This document shows, one piece after another, positions 1 through 6,689 of a stretch of 6,693 bases of DNA. A program made the position numbers and the translations under genes. This DNA comes from an uncultured Clostridia bacterium (GTDB taxonomy: Bacteria; Bacillota; Clostridia; Oscillospirales; Oscillospiraceae), in contig CAMBID010000042.1 of the NCBI GenBank assembly GCA_945867445.1, positions 1 to 6,693 on the forward strand. Direction: 5' to 3'. Under the pieces are notes generated by a model. The model did no database searches and was not told the DNA's origin. It was given only the letters and a program-made list of their open reading frames with translations. The first letter of the stretch is position 1. Every line of letters begins with the position of its first letter.

Positions 1-657
1 CAGAAGCCCCGCCCCGGTGGGGTGCAGGGCGCGGTCCCGGCCCCGGCGGGCCCCGCCGCAGCGGAGCAGGAGCTCAGGGTCGGACATGGCGGCCCAGTCC
101 TCCCCCGGGGACTGGCGGAGGAGGTCCTCCCGGTAGCTCTGCAGGCTCCCGGGGTCCAGGGCGCGGAAGCCCAGACGGCCCAGGGGGCGGGTGTCCCCGC
201 TGCGGCGGCGGGCATCCCGCTGCATAGCCCGGACCTCCTCCGGCGTGCAGCGGTAGTCCCCGTCCCCCCGGCGGCGGTAGGTCCCCCGAAGGGGGTCGCC
301 GTCAATAAAAATGGGCTTATCCTGGCGCTCGGCCCGGGGGACAATGATTACCACGATGCGCTTGCCCTCTGCCATTTCCACCGTCACGCCCTCCGGGCCC
401 AGGAGGTCTGCGCTGACGCGCTTTCGGTCCCGGAGACGGGCGCGGATCTGGCGGACGTAGCCCTCCGGGTCCGGCAGGTCCACGGGGCGGAAGCTCTTGT
501 CCTTGCGCTCCTCCACCCCCAGGAGGATGACGCCGCCCAGGGTGTTGGCAAAGGAGGAATAGCTCTCCCACAGACTCTCCGGCAGGCCTCCCAGGGCCAG
601 CTTTGCCTCGATGCGGTTATTCTCCCGGTACTGCCGGATGCAGTTCAGGTCGATCAT
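1..657 (-). CDS. AlbA_2 (Schlafen-type) domain protein, partial at the left edge
   Basis: The open frame begins at ATG 657-655 and runs through the left edge, so only the first 219 codons are visible. The start is supported by a GGGGGAGGGG SD a few bases upstream. Residues about 12-140 fit the AlbA_2 domain: an E-x-K pair at 17/19, the signature FANT-x-GG at 36-42 leading into an ILLGVE strand (44-49), a second beta-rich segment (IVVIIVP, 101-107), and the GTYRRRG block (125-131) that closes the fold in this family. Relatives are often annotated as RNA-binding-domain, ATP-binding or RecG-like proteins. Many carry a C-terminal GHKL-type ATPase or winged-helix region, which would lie outside this window. 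They are thought to act in the cytoplasm as nucleic-acid-binding regulators, but substrates are generally unknown. The gene is divergent from the FliB-like gene. The family call is firm; no specific function is claimed. Confidence 0.82.
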   Translation of the reverse strand, partial: MIDLNCIRQYRENNRIEAKLALGGLPESLWESYSSFANTLGGVILLGVEERKDKSFRPVDLPDPEGYVRQIRARLRDRKRVSADLLGPEGVTVEMAEGKRIVVIIVPRAERQDKPIFIDGDPLRGTYRRRGDGDYRCTPEEVRAMQRDARRRSGDTRPLGRLGFRALDPGSLQSYREDLLRQSPGEDWAAMSDPELLLRCGGARRGRDRALHPTGAGLL

Positions 658-685
658 GAGCGCCCCTCCCCCGATGGTGTTTTTT

Positions 686-694
686 ATTATGATA
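686..694 (-). promoter_or_regulatory. Putative extended -10 promoter of the AlbA_2 gene
   Basis: On the minus strand TATCAT (694-689) is preceded by TGG, giving an extended -10, and overlaps a second candidate, CATAAT (691-686). No good -35 lies 16-18 bases upstream; the best is the weak TTCCCT at 717-712. The A/T-rich island stands out in GC-rich surroundings and lies about 30 bases upstream of the start codon. It would give a short leader carrying the SD. Confidence 0.45.
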
Positions 695-725
695 CCACAG
701 GGGGGCCCGGAAGGGAAGACGAAAA

Positions 726-743
726 GCAGGTCCTGCCGGCAGG
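726..743. repeat. Palindrome between two divergent promoters
   Basis: CCTGCCGGCAGG (732-743) is a perfect 12-base palindrome. It overlaps another inverted repeat, GCAGG-T-CCTGC (726-736), so the motif GCAGG/CCTGC occurs three times in 18 bases. It lies between the AlbA_2 promoter and the promoter of the FliB-like gene, where a shared regulator could bind. Chance is possible in GC-rich DNA. Confidence 0.3.
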
Positions 744-759
744 CGGCCAATGTTTCCTC

Positions 760-788
760 GTGACAAATTCCGGAAAGCGTGGTATGCT
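760..788 (+). promoter_or_regulatory. Sigma-A-type promoter of the fliB-like/MATE operon
   Basis: The -35 is GTGACA (760-765, one mismatch to TTGACA), followed by a 17-base spacer and the -10 TATGCT (783-788), which has a TG two bases before it. The predicted start is near 795. This also decides the start codon: the in-frame ATG at 750 lies upstream of this promoter, so translation should begin at 819. Confidence 0.6.
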
Positions 789-818
789 GGGGTCAAATGG
801 AAAGGGCGGAGGTCTCCC

Positions 819-1850
819 ATGCTGCTGCGGACGTTGGACTATGAGGAAGCATTTCACTGCCTTGCCGGGGATTGCCCCCACAGCTGCTGCGTCGGCTGGG
901 AGGTGGTGCTGGACGACACCCACGCGGAGCGCTACCTGGCGGGAGACGATCCGCTGAACCGCCGGGCGGCGGAGGCCATGGTCTACGACGAGGGGGAGGA
1001 TGCCTTCTCCCTCCTGCTCCGCGGCGGGCGCTGCCCTTTTCTGGATGCGGAGAACCTCTGCGAGCTTCACCGGGCCTGGGGGCCGGAGGCCACGCCCCTG
1101 ATCTGCCAGACCCATCCCCGGTTTACGGAGGACTACGGGGCCTTCTGCGAGCGGGCCCTATCCGCCGCCTGTCCGGCGGCGAACGCCCTGCTGCTGGGAA
1201 GCCGGGAGCCCCTGGGCTTCCGGGAGAGCGAGACGGGCGAACCAGGGGAGGAAGGGGATCCGTGGCTCCCCTTTCTGCTCCCCTTCCGGCGGCGGCTCTT
1301 CGCTGTTCTGCAGGATCGGAGCCGCCCCCTCCGGGCGCGGCTGGAGGAGTTTTTGATCCTGTGCCTGCTGGGGGACAGCGTTCTCGCGGACGCGGAGCGG
1401 GAGGGCGGGGCGCCGGAGGGGCTGCTGACAGTGAGTGGCAGCGTCACGGTGGGGGATCTGCCGGAGGAGGGCATCTTTCCGGCGGGGCTGCGGCTGCTGG
1501 CGTCCCTGGAAGTGCTGGAGCCCGACTGGCCGGAACTGCTCAGGGCGGCGGGGACGGTGGAAGCCGCCCCTCAGGATGAGGCGCTGCTGGAGCGCGTCGC
1601 CGTGTACTTCGCCTACCGGAGCATCCTCAAGTGCGTCAACGACGGGGATCTCCTGGGCCGGGGGCTTTACACGGTGCTTCTGACCCTGGCGGCGGAGCGT
1701 ATCGCGGCGGTCTGCGGCTTATCCGAGGCTCTGCGGCGCCTGAGCCGGGAGGTGGAACACGACCAGGAAAACGGGGAGGCCCTGCTCTCGGCCTTCCGGA
1801 AGGATGCGGACTTTTCCGTGGGGCGCTTCCTCCGGGAGCTCCGGGGATGA
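819..1850 (+). CDS. fliB: FliB-type flagellin lysine-N-methylase homologue (cysteine-cluster protein)
   Basis: The protein has 343 residues. ATG 819 is preferred because GGAGGT lies 6 bases upstream and the matching promoter begins only at 760, which excludes the in-frame ATG at 750. The N-terminal half has the family's cysteine layout: Cys14, Cys19, then the SCC-x-GW block with Cys23/Cys24, CPFL at 72-75, Cys81, Cys96 followed by the HPR motif (99-101), and the LSAACPAA block with Cys118. Such cysteines bind an iron-sulfur cluster in studied FliB. A later aromatic segment, VYFAYRSILKC (262-272), corresponds to the conserved region of the C-terminal half. Known FliB methylates surface lysines of flagellin in the cytoplasm before export. 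No flagellar gene is visible here, and homologues are found in bacteria with no obvious flagellin, so the true substrate may differ. It is probably co-transcribed with the MATE gene 62 bases downstream. The family call is strong; the substrate is uncertain. Confidence 0.82.
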   Translation: MLLRTLDYEEAFHCLAGDCPHSCCVGWEVVLDDTHAERYLAGDDPLNRRAAEAMVYDEGEDAFSLLLRGGRCPFLDAENLCELHRAWGPEATPLICQTHPRFTEDYGAFCERALSAACPAANALLLGSREPLGFRESETGEPGEEGDPWLPFLLPFRRRLFAVLQDRSRPLRARLEEFLILCLLGDSVLADAEREGGAPEGLLTVSGSVTVGDLPEEGIFPAGLRLLASLEVLEPDWPELLRAAGTVEAAPQDEALLERVAVYFAYRSILKCVNDGDLLGRGLYTVLLTLAAERIAAVCGLSEALRRLSREVEHDQENGEALLSAFRKDADFSVGRFLRELRG

Positions 1851-1912
1851 GCCGAACAGCCCGCAGCGGCGGGAGAATACGGCGCTCCGCGCCGGGCAGG
1901 GGGTGACAGATC

Positions 1913-3268
1913 ATGGCAGAAGCAGGGAAGGAGAACAAGATGGGCACGGCTCCGGTGGGGCGGCTCATCCTCTCCATGTCGGCGCCGCCGGTCTGCTCCA
2001 TGTTTATGCAGTACTCCTACAACTTTGTGGACAGCGCCTTTGTGGCCCAGCTCAGCGAGAAGGCCCTGACGGCCGTCTCCCTGTCCTTCCCCATCACGAG
2101 CCTGATGTGCGCCTGCTCCATTGGATTGGGCGTGGGCATCAACGTGGTCATCGCCCGGAGCCTGGGGCGGCGGGAGCAGGACAAGGCCAACGAGATCGTG
2201 ACCCTGGGCATTTTGATGGCCTTCCTCTTCGGCGTGGTGCTGAACCTTCTGGCGGCGGCGGTCTCCGGGCCCTACTTCCGCTCCTTCACCACGGACGAGG
2301 AGATCTACCGGCTGGCCATGGAGTATATGTCCGTCTGCGTTTTCATGCAGGTACCCAACATGGTCCACATCGCCATCCAGAAGATCGTCCAGGCCACGGG
2401 CAACATGCTGGCACCCATGGGCTTCCAGATCGCGGGGGTGGTCTTCAACCTGATCTTCGACCCCATCCTGATCTTCGGCTGGGGGCCCTTCCCGGCCATG
2501 GGCATCCGGGGCGCGGCCCTCTCCACGGTGCTGGGCTTCACCCTCTCCACCCTTCTCGCTTTCTGGGTGCTGCTGGGCACGCCCCAGCGGGTCAAAATGA
2601 AGGTCCGGGGCTTCCGGGTCCATCTCAGCGAGGTGCGGGAGATCCTGACCCTGGGCCTCCCCAGCTTCATCCTCAACGCCCTGAACTCCTTCACCGTCAC
2701 CTTTGCCAACCTCTTCCTGAAGCCGGACATGACGGCGGTGGCCTTCTTCGGGGCCTACTTCAAGGCCCAGCACATGATCGTCATGACGGTGAACGGCCTC
2801 ATCCAGGGCACCCTGCCGGTGATGAGCTTCAACTACGGCGCGGGCAAGCCGGACCGGCTGCGCTCCGCCTTCCGCTGCGGCCTCTGGGGCGCGGCGGCGC
2901 TGATGACCCTGGGGGGCCTGGTCCTCTTCTGCTTCCCGAAAGGGGTGCTGGGGCTCTTCGACGCCTCGCCGGAGCTGCTGGAGCTGGGCGTCCCCGCCAT
3001 GCGCATCCTGGTGCTGGGCTACGCCTGCAACGGCCTCTCCACCCTGATGGCCACGTATCTTCAGGCGGTGGGCCGGGTCCGGGGCAGCATGGTCATCAAC
3101 CTCACCCGGCAGCTGGCGGGGCTTGTCCCCATGATGTGGCTGCTGGATTCCCTCTTCGGCGTGACGGGCATCTGGGCGGCCTTCCCGGTGACGGAGGTCC
3201 TGACCCTGATCCTGGCCTGCATCCTCCTCCGGCGCTGCCGGGTGGAGCTGCCCCAGGCCGCCGTGTAA
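1913..3268 (+). CDS. MATE family multidrug/cation efflux transporter
   Basis: This 451-residue integral membrane protein has the usual MATE length and about 12 hydrophobic helices in two homologous halves. ATG 1913 has the SD AGGGGGTGA (1898-1906) at good spacing. MATE hallmarks in the first half are VDSAFVAQLSEKALTAVSL, the G-x-NVVIARSLGRRE loop and FNLIFDPILIFGWG ahead of the G-rich MGIRGAALST segment. The second half repeats the pattern, with GLPSFI and SFNYGAGKPDRL after helix 8. Members use Na+ or H+ gradients to export cationic drugs, dyes or metabolites across the cytoplasmic membrane. The sequence resembles the DinF/MepA-like group common in Firmicutes rather than a characterised exporter, so the substrate is unknown. 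It follows the FliB-like gene with no terminator between them (the GGCGC/GCGCC mini-hairpin at 1881-1893 has no T-tract) and is closed by a strong terminator. Confidence 0.93.
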   Translation: MAEAGKENKMGTAPVGRLILSMSAPPVCSMFMQYSYNFVDSAFVAQLSEKALTAVSLSFPITSLMCACSIGLGVGINVVIARSLGRREQDKANEIVTLGILMAFLFGVVLNLLAAAVSGPYFRSFTTDEEIYRLAMEYMSVCVFMQVPNMVHIAIQKIVQATGNMLAPMGFQIAGVVFNLIFDPILIFGWGPFPAMGIRGAALSTVLGFTLSTLLAFWVLLGTPQRVKMKVRGFRVHLSEVREILTLGLPSFILNALNSFTVTFANLFLKPDMTAVAFFGAYFKAQHMIVMTVNGLIQGTLPVMSFNYGAGKPDRLRSAFRCGLWGAAALMTLGGLVLFCFPKGVLGLFDASPELLELGVPAMRILVLGYACNGLSTLMATYLQAVGRVRGSMVINLTRQLAGLVPMMWLLDSLFGVTGIWAAFPVTEVLTLILACILLRRCRVELPQAAV

Positions 3269-3275
3269 CGCTCCC

Positions 3276-3302
3276 AAAGCGCCGCCCATCAGGCGGCGCT
3301 TT
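3276..3302 (+). terminator. Intrinsic terminator of the fliB-like/MATE operon
   Basis: A perfect 11-base-pair stem, AAAGCGCCGCC (3276-3286) with GGCGGCGCTTT (3292-3302), has a five-base loop. It starts 7 bases after the MATE stop codon. The T-tract is short (TTT, with another TTT at 3306-3308). The A-rich left arm means it may also act on the opposite strand. Confidence 0.85.
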
Positions 3303-3390
3303 CGCTTTGCCGGAAAGGTCGAACCTTTGTGCAGGGCGCATGATTTTTGAAAACGCCATTATGAAAACTGTTGATTTTACACAAGATGTC

Positions 3391-3419
3391 TTGACTTTTT
3401 TGCGGAAATATTGTATCTT
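3391..3419 (+). promoter_or_regulatory. Sigma-A promoter with no protein gene behind it
   Basis: TTGACT (3391-3396), a 17-base spacer and TATCTT (3414-3419) lie in an A/T-rich stretch, and the predicted start is near 3426. No ORF with an SD follows. Instead the transcript would begin three bases before one strand of a helix that closes a structured region. A perfect inverted repeat, GTATCT-TTT-AGATAC (3413-3427), covers the -10 and the start site and could be an operator. Confidence 0.6.
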
Positions 3420-3425
3420 TTAGAT

Positions 3426-3711
3426 ACAGAAAAGGGCAGCGGCTCCCAGGAAAACCCTCCCCAGCGGCTCCGCCCCCTTTCCCCGCCTCCAAAGAATACG
3501 ATCCCCAAGACGAAGCACATATTTGAAGATGATCCGCACGGCGGAGCGTTCCCCGTGCCCCTGGTGCTTTATGGATGGGAAACCGTGTCCCTTTCTGGCG
3601 GAAGACCCCACAGAGAAAGCAGGAAAAAGCCCATGCAGAAGGAAACCCGGCAGTAGCCCCCATCCACCGCTGGAGTGGATGGGGGCTGAGGCTTTTCCAG
3701 GCCCTTTTCCC
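3426..3711 (+). ncRNA. Candidate structured non-coding RNA, family not recognised
   Basis: Three things support an RNA of about 285 nt. First, a good promoter starts transcription near 3426. Second, GAAAAGGGC (3429-3437) is exactly complementary to GCCCTTTTC (3701-3709), so the ends close into a 9-bp helix. Third, the middle folds into one long interrupted hairpin made of successive nested helices: CCGCC/GGCGG (3483-3487 with 3597-3601), AAAG/CTTT (3491-3494 with 3591-3594), ATACG/CGTGT (3496-3500 with 3584-3588), TCCC/GGGA (3502-3505 with 3577-3580), AAGCAC/GTGCTT (3513-3518 with 3564-3569) and GCACGG/CCGTGC (3536-3541 with 3553-3558). A 13-bp hairpin (3655-3687) follows, flanked by GGAAAAAGCC (3622-3631) and GGCTTTTCC (3690-3698), which can pair with one bulge. 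The rod-like shape with closed ends recalls 6S RNA but is longer. I see no RNase P, tmRNA or SRP RNA signature. Alternatives are a leader without a surviving gene, or decayed DNA. Exact ends are inferred. Confidence 0.5.
3655..3687 (+). terminator. 13-bp hairpin near the 3' end of the candidate RNA, possible terminator
   Basis: AGCCCCCATCCAC (3655-3667) pairs perfectly with GTGGATGGGGGCT (3675-3687) around a seven-base loop. TTTT follows at 3692-3695 and again at 3705-3708, but not directly at the stem base. It could end the transcript on the plus strand or be an internal domain of the RNA. There is no T-run on the minus-strand side. Confidence 0.45.
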
Positions 3712-3716
3712 AATTC

Positions 3717-3771
3717 CCCGCAAAATTTTTCGGGACGGATTTCAAGGGAGATCCTCTCATTTAAACTCCCT
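3717..3771. repeat. Two small inverted repeats between the candidate RNA and the gap terminator
   Basis: CCCGCAAAATTTTTCGGG (3717-3734) is an 18-base palindrome apart from one mismatched pair. AGGGAG (3745-3750) pairs with CTCCCT (3766-3771), and GAGA/TCTC can form within the loop. They could be further RNA structure or protein sites. No ORF with an SD is present in 3712-3814. Confidence 0.3.
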
Positions 3772-3814
3772 GCGAATATCCGAACCCCTTCCTCCGCCGG
3801 CCCCCGAAAACAGG

Positions 3815-3850
3815 AGAAACGCCCTGCCGCTCACGCGGCAGGGCGTTTCT
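3815..3850 (-). terminator. Intrinsic terminator of gap, probably bidirectional
   Basis: The stem has 16 perfect base pairs (3815-3830 with 3835-3850) and a four-base loop. It starts 47 bases after the gap stop codon. Read on the minus strand, the right arm ends GCGTTTCT and continues into a T-rich stretch with TTTT. The plus-strand reading also ends GTTTCTCT, so it may stop readthrough from the candidate RNA too. Confidence 0.85.
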
Positions 3851-3897
3851 CTGATGGAAGGAAAGAAAATAGAAAGAAGAAGGCAGAAGAAAGAGTA

Positions 3898-5192
<1,295 letters not shown>

Positions 5193-5199
5193 CATTAGT

Positions 5200-5228
5200 A
5201 TAGTAGCACGATTGCTGTCCAGAGGCAA
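5200..5228 (-). promoter_or_regulatory. gap: Predicted gap promoter
   Basis: On the minus strand, TTGCCT (5228-5223), 17 bases and TACTAT (5205-5200) with an upstream TG form an extended -10. TATACT (5202-5197) overlaps and is a better -10 hexamer but has no well-placed -35. The start would fall near 5190-5193, inside the operator cluster. Confidence 0.5.
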
Positions 5229-5281
5229 CCGTCAAATTCAATGATTTTTTGAGCCGCGTTTTGTTGGTTTTACTCAAATTA

Positions 5282-5289
5282 AATCGGTT
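5282..5289. promoter_or_regulatory. Isolated AANCGNTT operator-like site
   Basis: AATCGGTT (5282-5289) matches the same palindromic core as the gap cluster. It lies between the two divergent promoters, about 36 bases upstream of the regulator gene's -35. It could be an auxiliary site for DNA looping or an activation site. Confidence 0.4.
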
Positions 5290-5325
5290 ACCCGGGAAGA
5301 AAATCGAAAAAAACAGGAAAAGTTC

Positions 5326-5354
5326 TTGACGTTCCGGAGGGATGAGGCTATACT
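5326..5354 (+). promoter_or_regulatory. Strong sigma-A promoter of the LacI-family gene
   Basis: TTGACG (5326-5331), a 17-base spacer and TATACT (5349-5354) are each one mismatch from consensus. The predicted start is at about 5361, where an operator core begins. The leader to ATG 5416 would be about 55 nt. Confidence 0.75.
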
Positions 5355-5360
5355 TGACCC

Positions 5361-5400
5361 AAACGATTCAAATTACGCAAGGGAGTAAACACTTGCGCAA
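5361..5400. promoter_or_regulatory. Candidate autoregulatory operators of the LacI-family gene
   Basis: AAACGATT (5361-5368), the same core as at gap, sits on the predicted transcription start. Just downstream is an imperfect inverted repeat, TTACGCAAG (5373-5381) and CTTGCGCAA (5392-5400), matching at 8 of 9 positions across a 10-base spacer. Both motif types also occur at the gap promoter. The position from +1 to +40 suggests autorepression. Confidence 0.5.
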
Positions 5401-5415
5401 ACCGGGGTGACAGCA

Positions 5416-6432
5416 ATGAAAGTGACCATCAGCGATGTGGCCAAGCTGGCAGGGGTCTCCACGGCCACCGTGTCCCACACCATCAACCAGACCCGCTACG
5501 TCTCCGAGGAGACCCGGGACCGGGTCTACGCCGCCATCCAGGAGCTGGGCTATACGCCGGACGCCTCGGCCCGGAGCTTCCGCACCGGCAAGAAGAAGAC
5601 CATCGGCTTCGTGGTGCCGGACATCTCCAGCAAGTTCTTCGGCACCATGATCGAGACGGCGGAGGACTGCCTCTCCGCCCATGGCTATCACCTCATTGTC
5701 TCCAACAGTAAGGAGAGCATGGAGCGGGAGGAGAACAACATCCGCCTGCTGACGGCGGGCCTTGTGGACGGCTTACTCGTGGCCAGCACCATGGACAGCT
5801 TCCAGCGCTTTGATTCCCTGATCCCCAGCGGCTTCCCCGTGGTGCTGGTGGATCGGGTCTTTGACACCAAGAAGTACTCCTCCGTCAGTGTGTCCAACTT
5901 CCAGCCCATTTATCGTAGCGTCTGCCGCCTTGTCCGCAAGGGGGACAGCCGCATCGGCATCATCGGCGGACTACCCTGGCTCTCCTCCACCAAGGAGCGT
6001 ATCGCCGCCTATCAGCAGGCCGTGCAGGACTGCGGCATAGAGATGGACGAGGACCTGATCCGCTACAGCGGCGTGTCCGAGGGCAGTGCCCATCAGTGCC
6101 TGGATGAGCTGATGGAGAAGGAGTGCGACGCCCTCATCGTCTGCCGGAACTCCCTCGTCTCCGAGGCCATCGTTTACGCCCACCGGCACAACATCCGCCT
6201 GGGCCACGACGTCGACCTTGTGAGCTTCGTGGATTACGACTCCAGCCTCAACCAGCTCTACGCCGACCAGATGGACTCCATCATCCAGCCGGTGGAGGAG
6301 CTGGGCACCGCCGCCGGCGAGCAGATCCTTCAGCGCATCATGGAGCCAGACGCCCCGGTCATCGAGAAGGTGCTGACCTCCTCCTACCGGCCCTACAGCC
6401 CTCCCGGCGCCTGGGCCCCATCCCAGAGATAA
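5416..6432 (+). CDS. LacI/PurR-family transcriptional regulator
   Basis: The protein is 338 residues. ATG 5416 is preferred over the in-frame GTG 5407 because GGGGTGA (5404-5410) serves as its SD and because family members begin M-x-(V/T)TI-x-DVAK. Residues 3-23 form the helix-turn-helix TISDVAKLAGVSTATVSHTIN. STATVSHTIN closely matches the recognition segment of E. coli PurR, including His where many relatives have Arg. The hinge helix is residues 49-57 (DASARSFRT), with Phe55 in place of the usual Leu. From about residue 62 (TIGFVVPDISSKFF) comes the periplasmic-binding-protein-like effector domain, with GLVDGLLVAS (115-124), VLVDR (143-147) and a C-terminal QPVEELGTAA block. It is a cytoplasmic dimer that binds palindromic DNA under control of a small ligand, probably a sugar or nucleotide. 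Likely targets are gap, itself and the next gene. The ligand cannot be read from sequence. Confidence 0.93.
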   Translation: MKVTISDVAKLAGVSTATVSHTINQTRYVSEETRDRVYAAIQELGYTPDASARSFRTGKKKTIGFVVPDISSKFFGTMIETAEDCLSAHGYHLIVSNSKESMEREENNIRLLTAGLVDGLLVASTMDSFQRFDSLIPSGFPVVLVDRVFDTKKYSSVSVSNFQPIYRSVCRLVRKGDSRIGIIGGLPWLSSTKERIAAYQQAVQDCGIEMDEDLIRYSGVSEGSAHQCLDELMEKECDALIVCRNSLVSEAIVYAHRHNIRLGHDVDLVSFVDYDSSLNQLYADQMDSIIQPVEELGTAAGEQILQRIMEPDAPVIEKVLTSSYRPYSPPGAWAPSQR

Positions 6433-6468
6433 GAAGGGAAGGGCGCGCCGCAAAATAGCGTCTGAGAA

Positions 6469-6515
6469 AAACACCGCGGATAGGAGCCCGAAGGGGTTTC
6501 CTATCCGCGGTGTTT
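6469..6515 (+). terminator. Intrinsic terminator of the LacI-family gene
   Basis: The stem has 17 perfect base pairs (6469-6485 with 6499-6515), and a CCC/GGG pairing can form within the 13-base loop. It begins 36 bases after the stop codon. The left arm is preceded by A-rich sequence and the right arm ends in TTT, so the T-tract is short; it may act in both directions. Confidence 0.82.
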
Positions 6516-6560
6516 GCGCTGAAATTGAGGGGGAAACCCAATTTAAAAACGCAGGACCGG

Positions 6561-6588
6561 TGTACCGCATGTGAGCGGATAAGGTACA
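6561..6588. repeat. Inverted repeat upstream of the last gene
   Basis: TGTACC (6561-6566) and GGTACA (6583-6588) form an inverted repeat across 16 bases. An alternative inner pairing is CCGC (6565-6568) with GCGG (6575-6578). The centre includes TGTGAGCGGATAA (6570-6582), identical to 13 bases of the E. coli lac operator O1. It could be a regulator site for the gene starting at 6690. Confidence 0.35.
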
Positions 6589-6593
6589 ATAAG

Positions 6594-6601
6594 TTGCGCA
6601 A
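6594..6601. promoter_or_regulatory. TTGCGCAA palindrome upstream of the last gene
   Basis: This perfect 8-base palindrome is identical to the one at 5393-5400 just before the LacI-family gene, and both are followed by A. It lies 19 bases upstream of the -35 at 6621. The shared site suggests that the same regulator acts on the downstream gene. Confidence 0.4.
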
Positions 6602-6620
6602 ATTGAAAAAAGGATAAAAA

Positions 6621-6650
6621 TAGACATGGTTTGCAGAACTCTGGTAGAAT
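6621..6650 (+). promoter_or_regulatory. Promoter of the gene starting at the right edge
   Basis: TAGACA (6621-6626), an 18-base spacer and TAGAAT (6645-6650) each differ from consensus at one position. The sequence upstream is A-rich (6606-6620), as in an UP element. The predicted start is near 6657, giving a leader of about 33 nt with a strong SD. Confidence 0.7.
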
Positions 6651-6689
6651 GAAGTTACCACACACCATTCTGAAAGGAGACTGTAAACC

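Noticed and set aside
750..818. Upstream ATG extension of the FliB-like gene
   Set aside because: It would begin upstream of the promoter at 760-788 and adds 23 residues not matching the family; ATG 819 has a strong SD.
22..957. A 311-codon plus-strand frame at the left edge
   Set aside because: It is antisense to the AlbA_2 coding frame and ends inside the FliB-like gene; composition and lack of motifs mark it as a shadow.
1881..1893. GGCGC-TCC-GCGCC hairpin between the FliB-like and MATE genes
   Set aside because: It is short and has no T-tract, so it is not credible as a terminator; the two genes are treated as one operon.
1667..3289. A 540-codon open frame on the minus strand opposite the MATE gene
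   Set aside because: Its translation is low-complexity (rich in H, G, E, D, Q) with no domain pattern, and it lies exactly antisense to a clear MATE gene. It reflects the absence of stop codons in GC-rich antisense frames.
1804..3423. A 539-codon plus-strand frame overlapping the MATE gene
   Set aside because: Its product is rich in G, P, R and H with no membrane segments, whereas the overlapping 1913-3268 frame gives a complete MATE protein with an SD.
3426..3711. RNase P RNA, tmRNA, SRP RNA or T-box as the identity of the structured RNA
   Set aside because: I find no GAGGAAAGUCC-like RNase P core, no tRNA-like end with a reading frame for tmRNA, no GGAAGCAGCC-type SRP helix 8 loop, and no T-box GGUGG-ACCGCG motif.
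3289..3723. A 144-codon minus-strand frame across the candidate RNA region
   Set aside because: It has no SD, no recognisable domain and crosses two strong hairpins. A small novel protein cannot be fully excluded, but the RNA explanation fits the promoter and pairing better.
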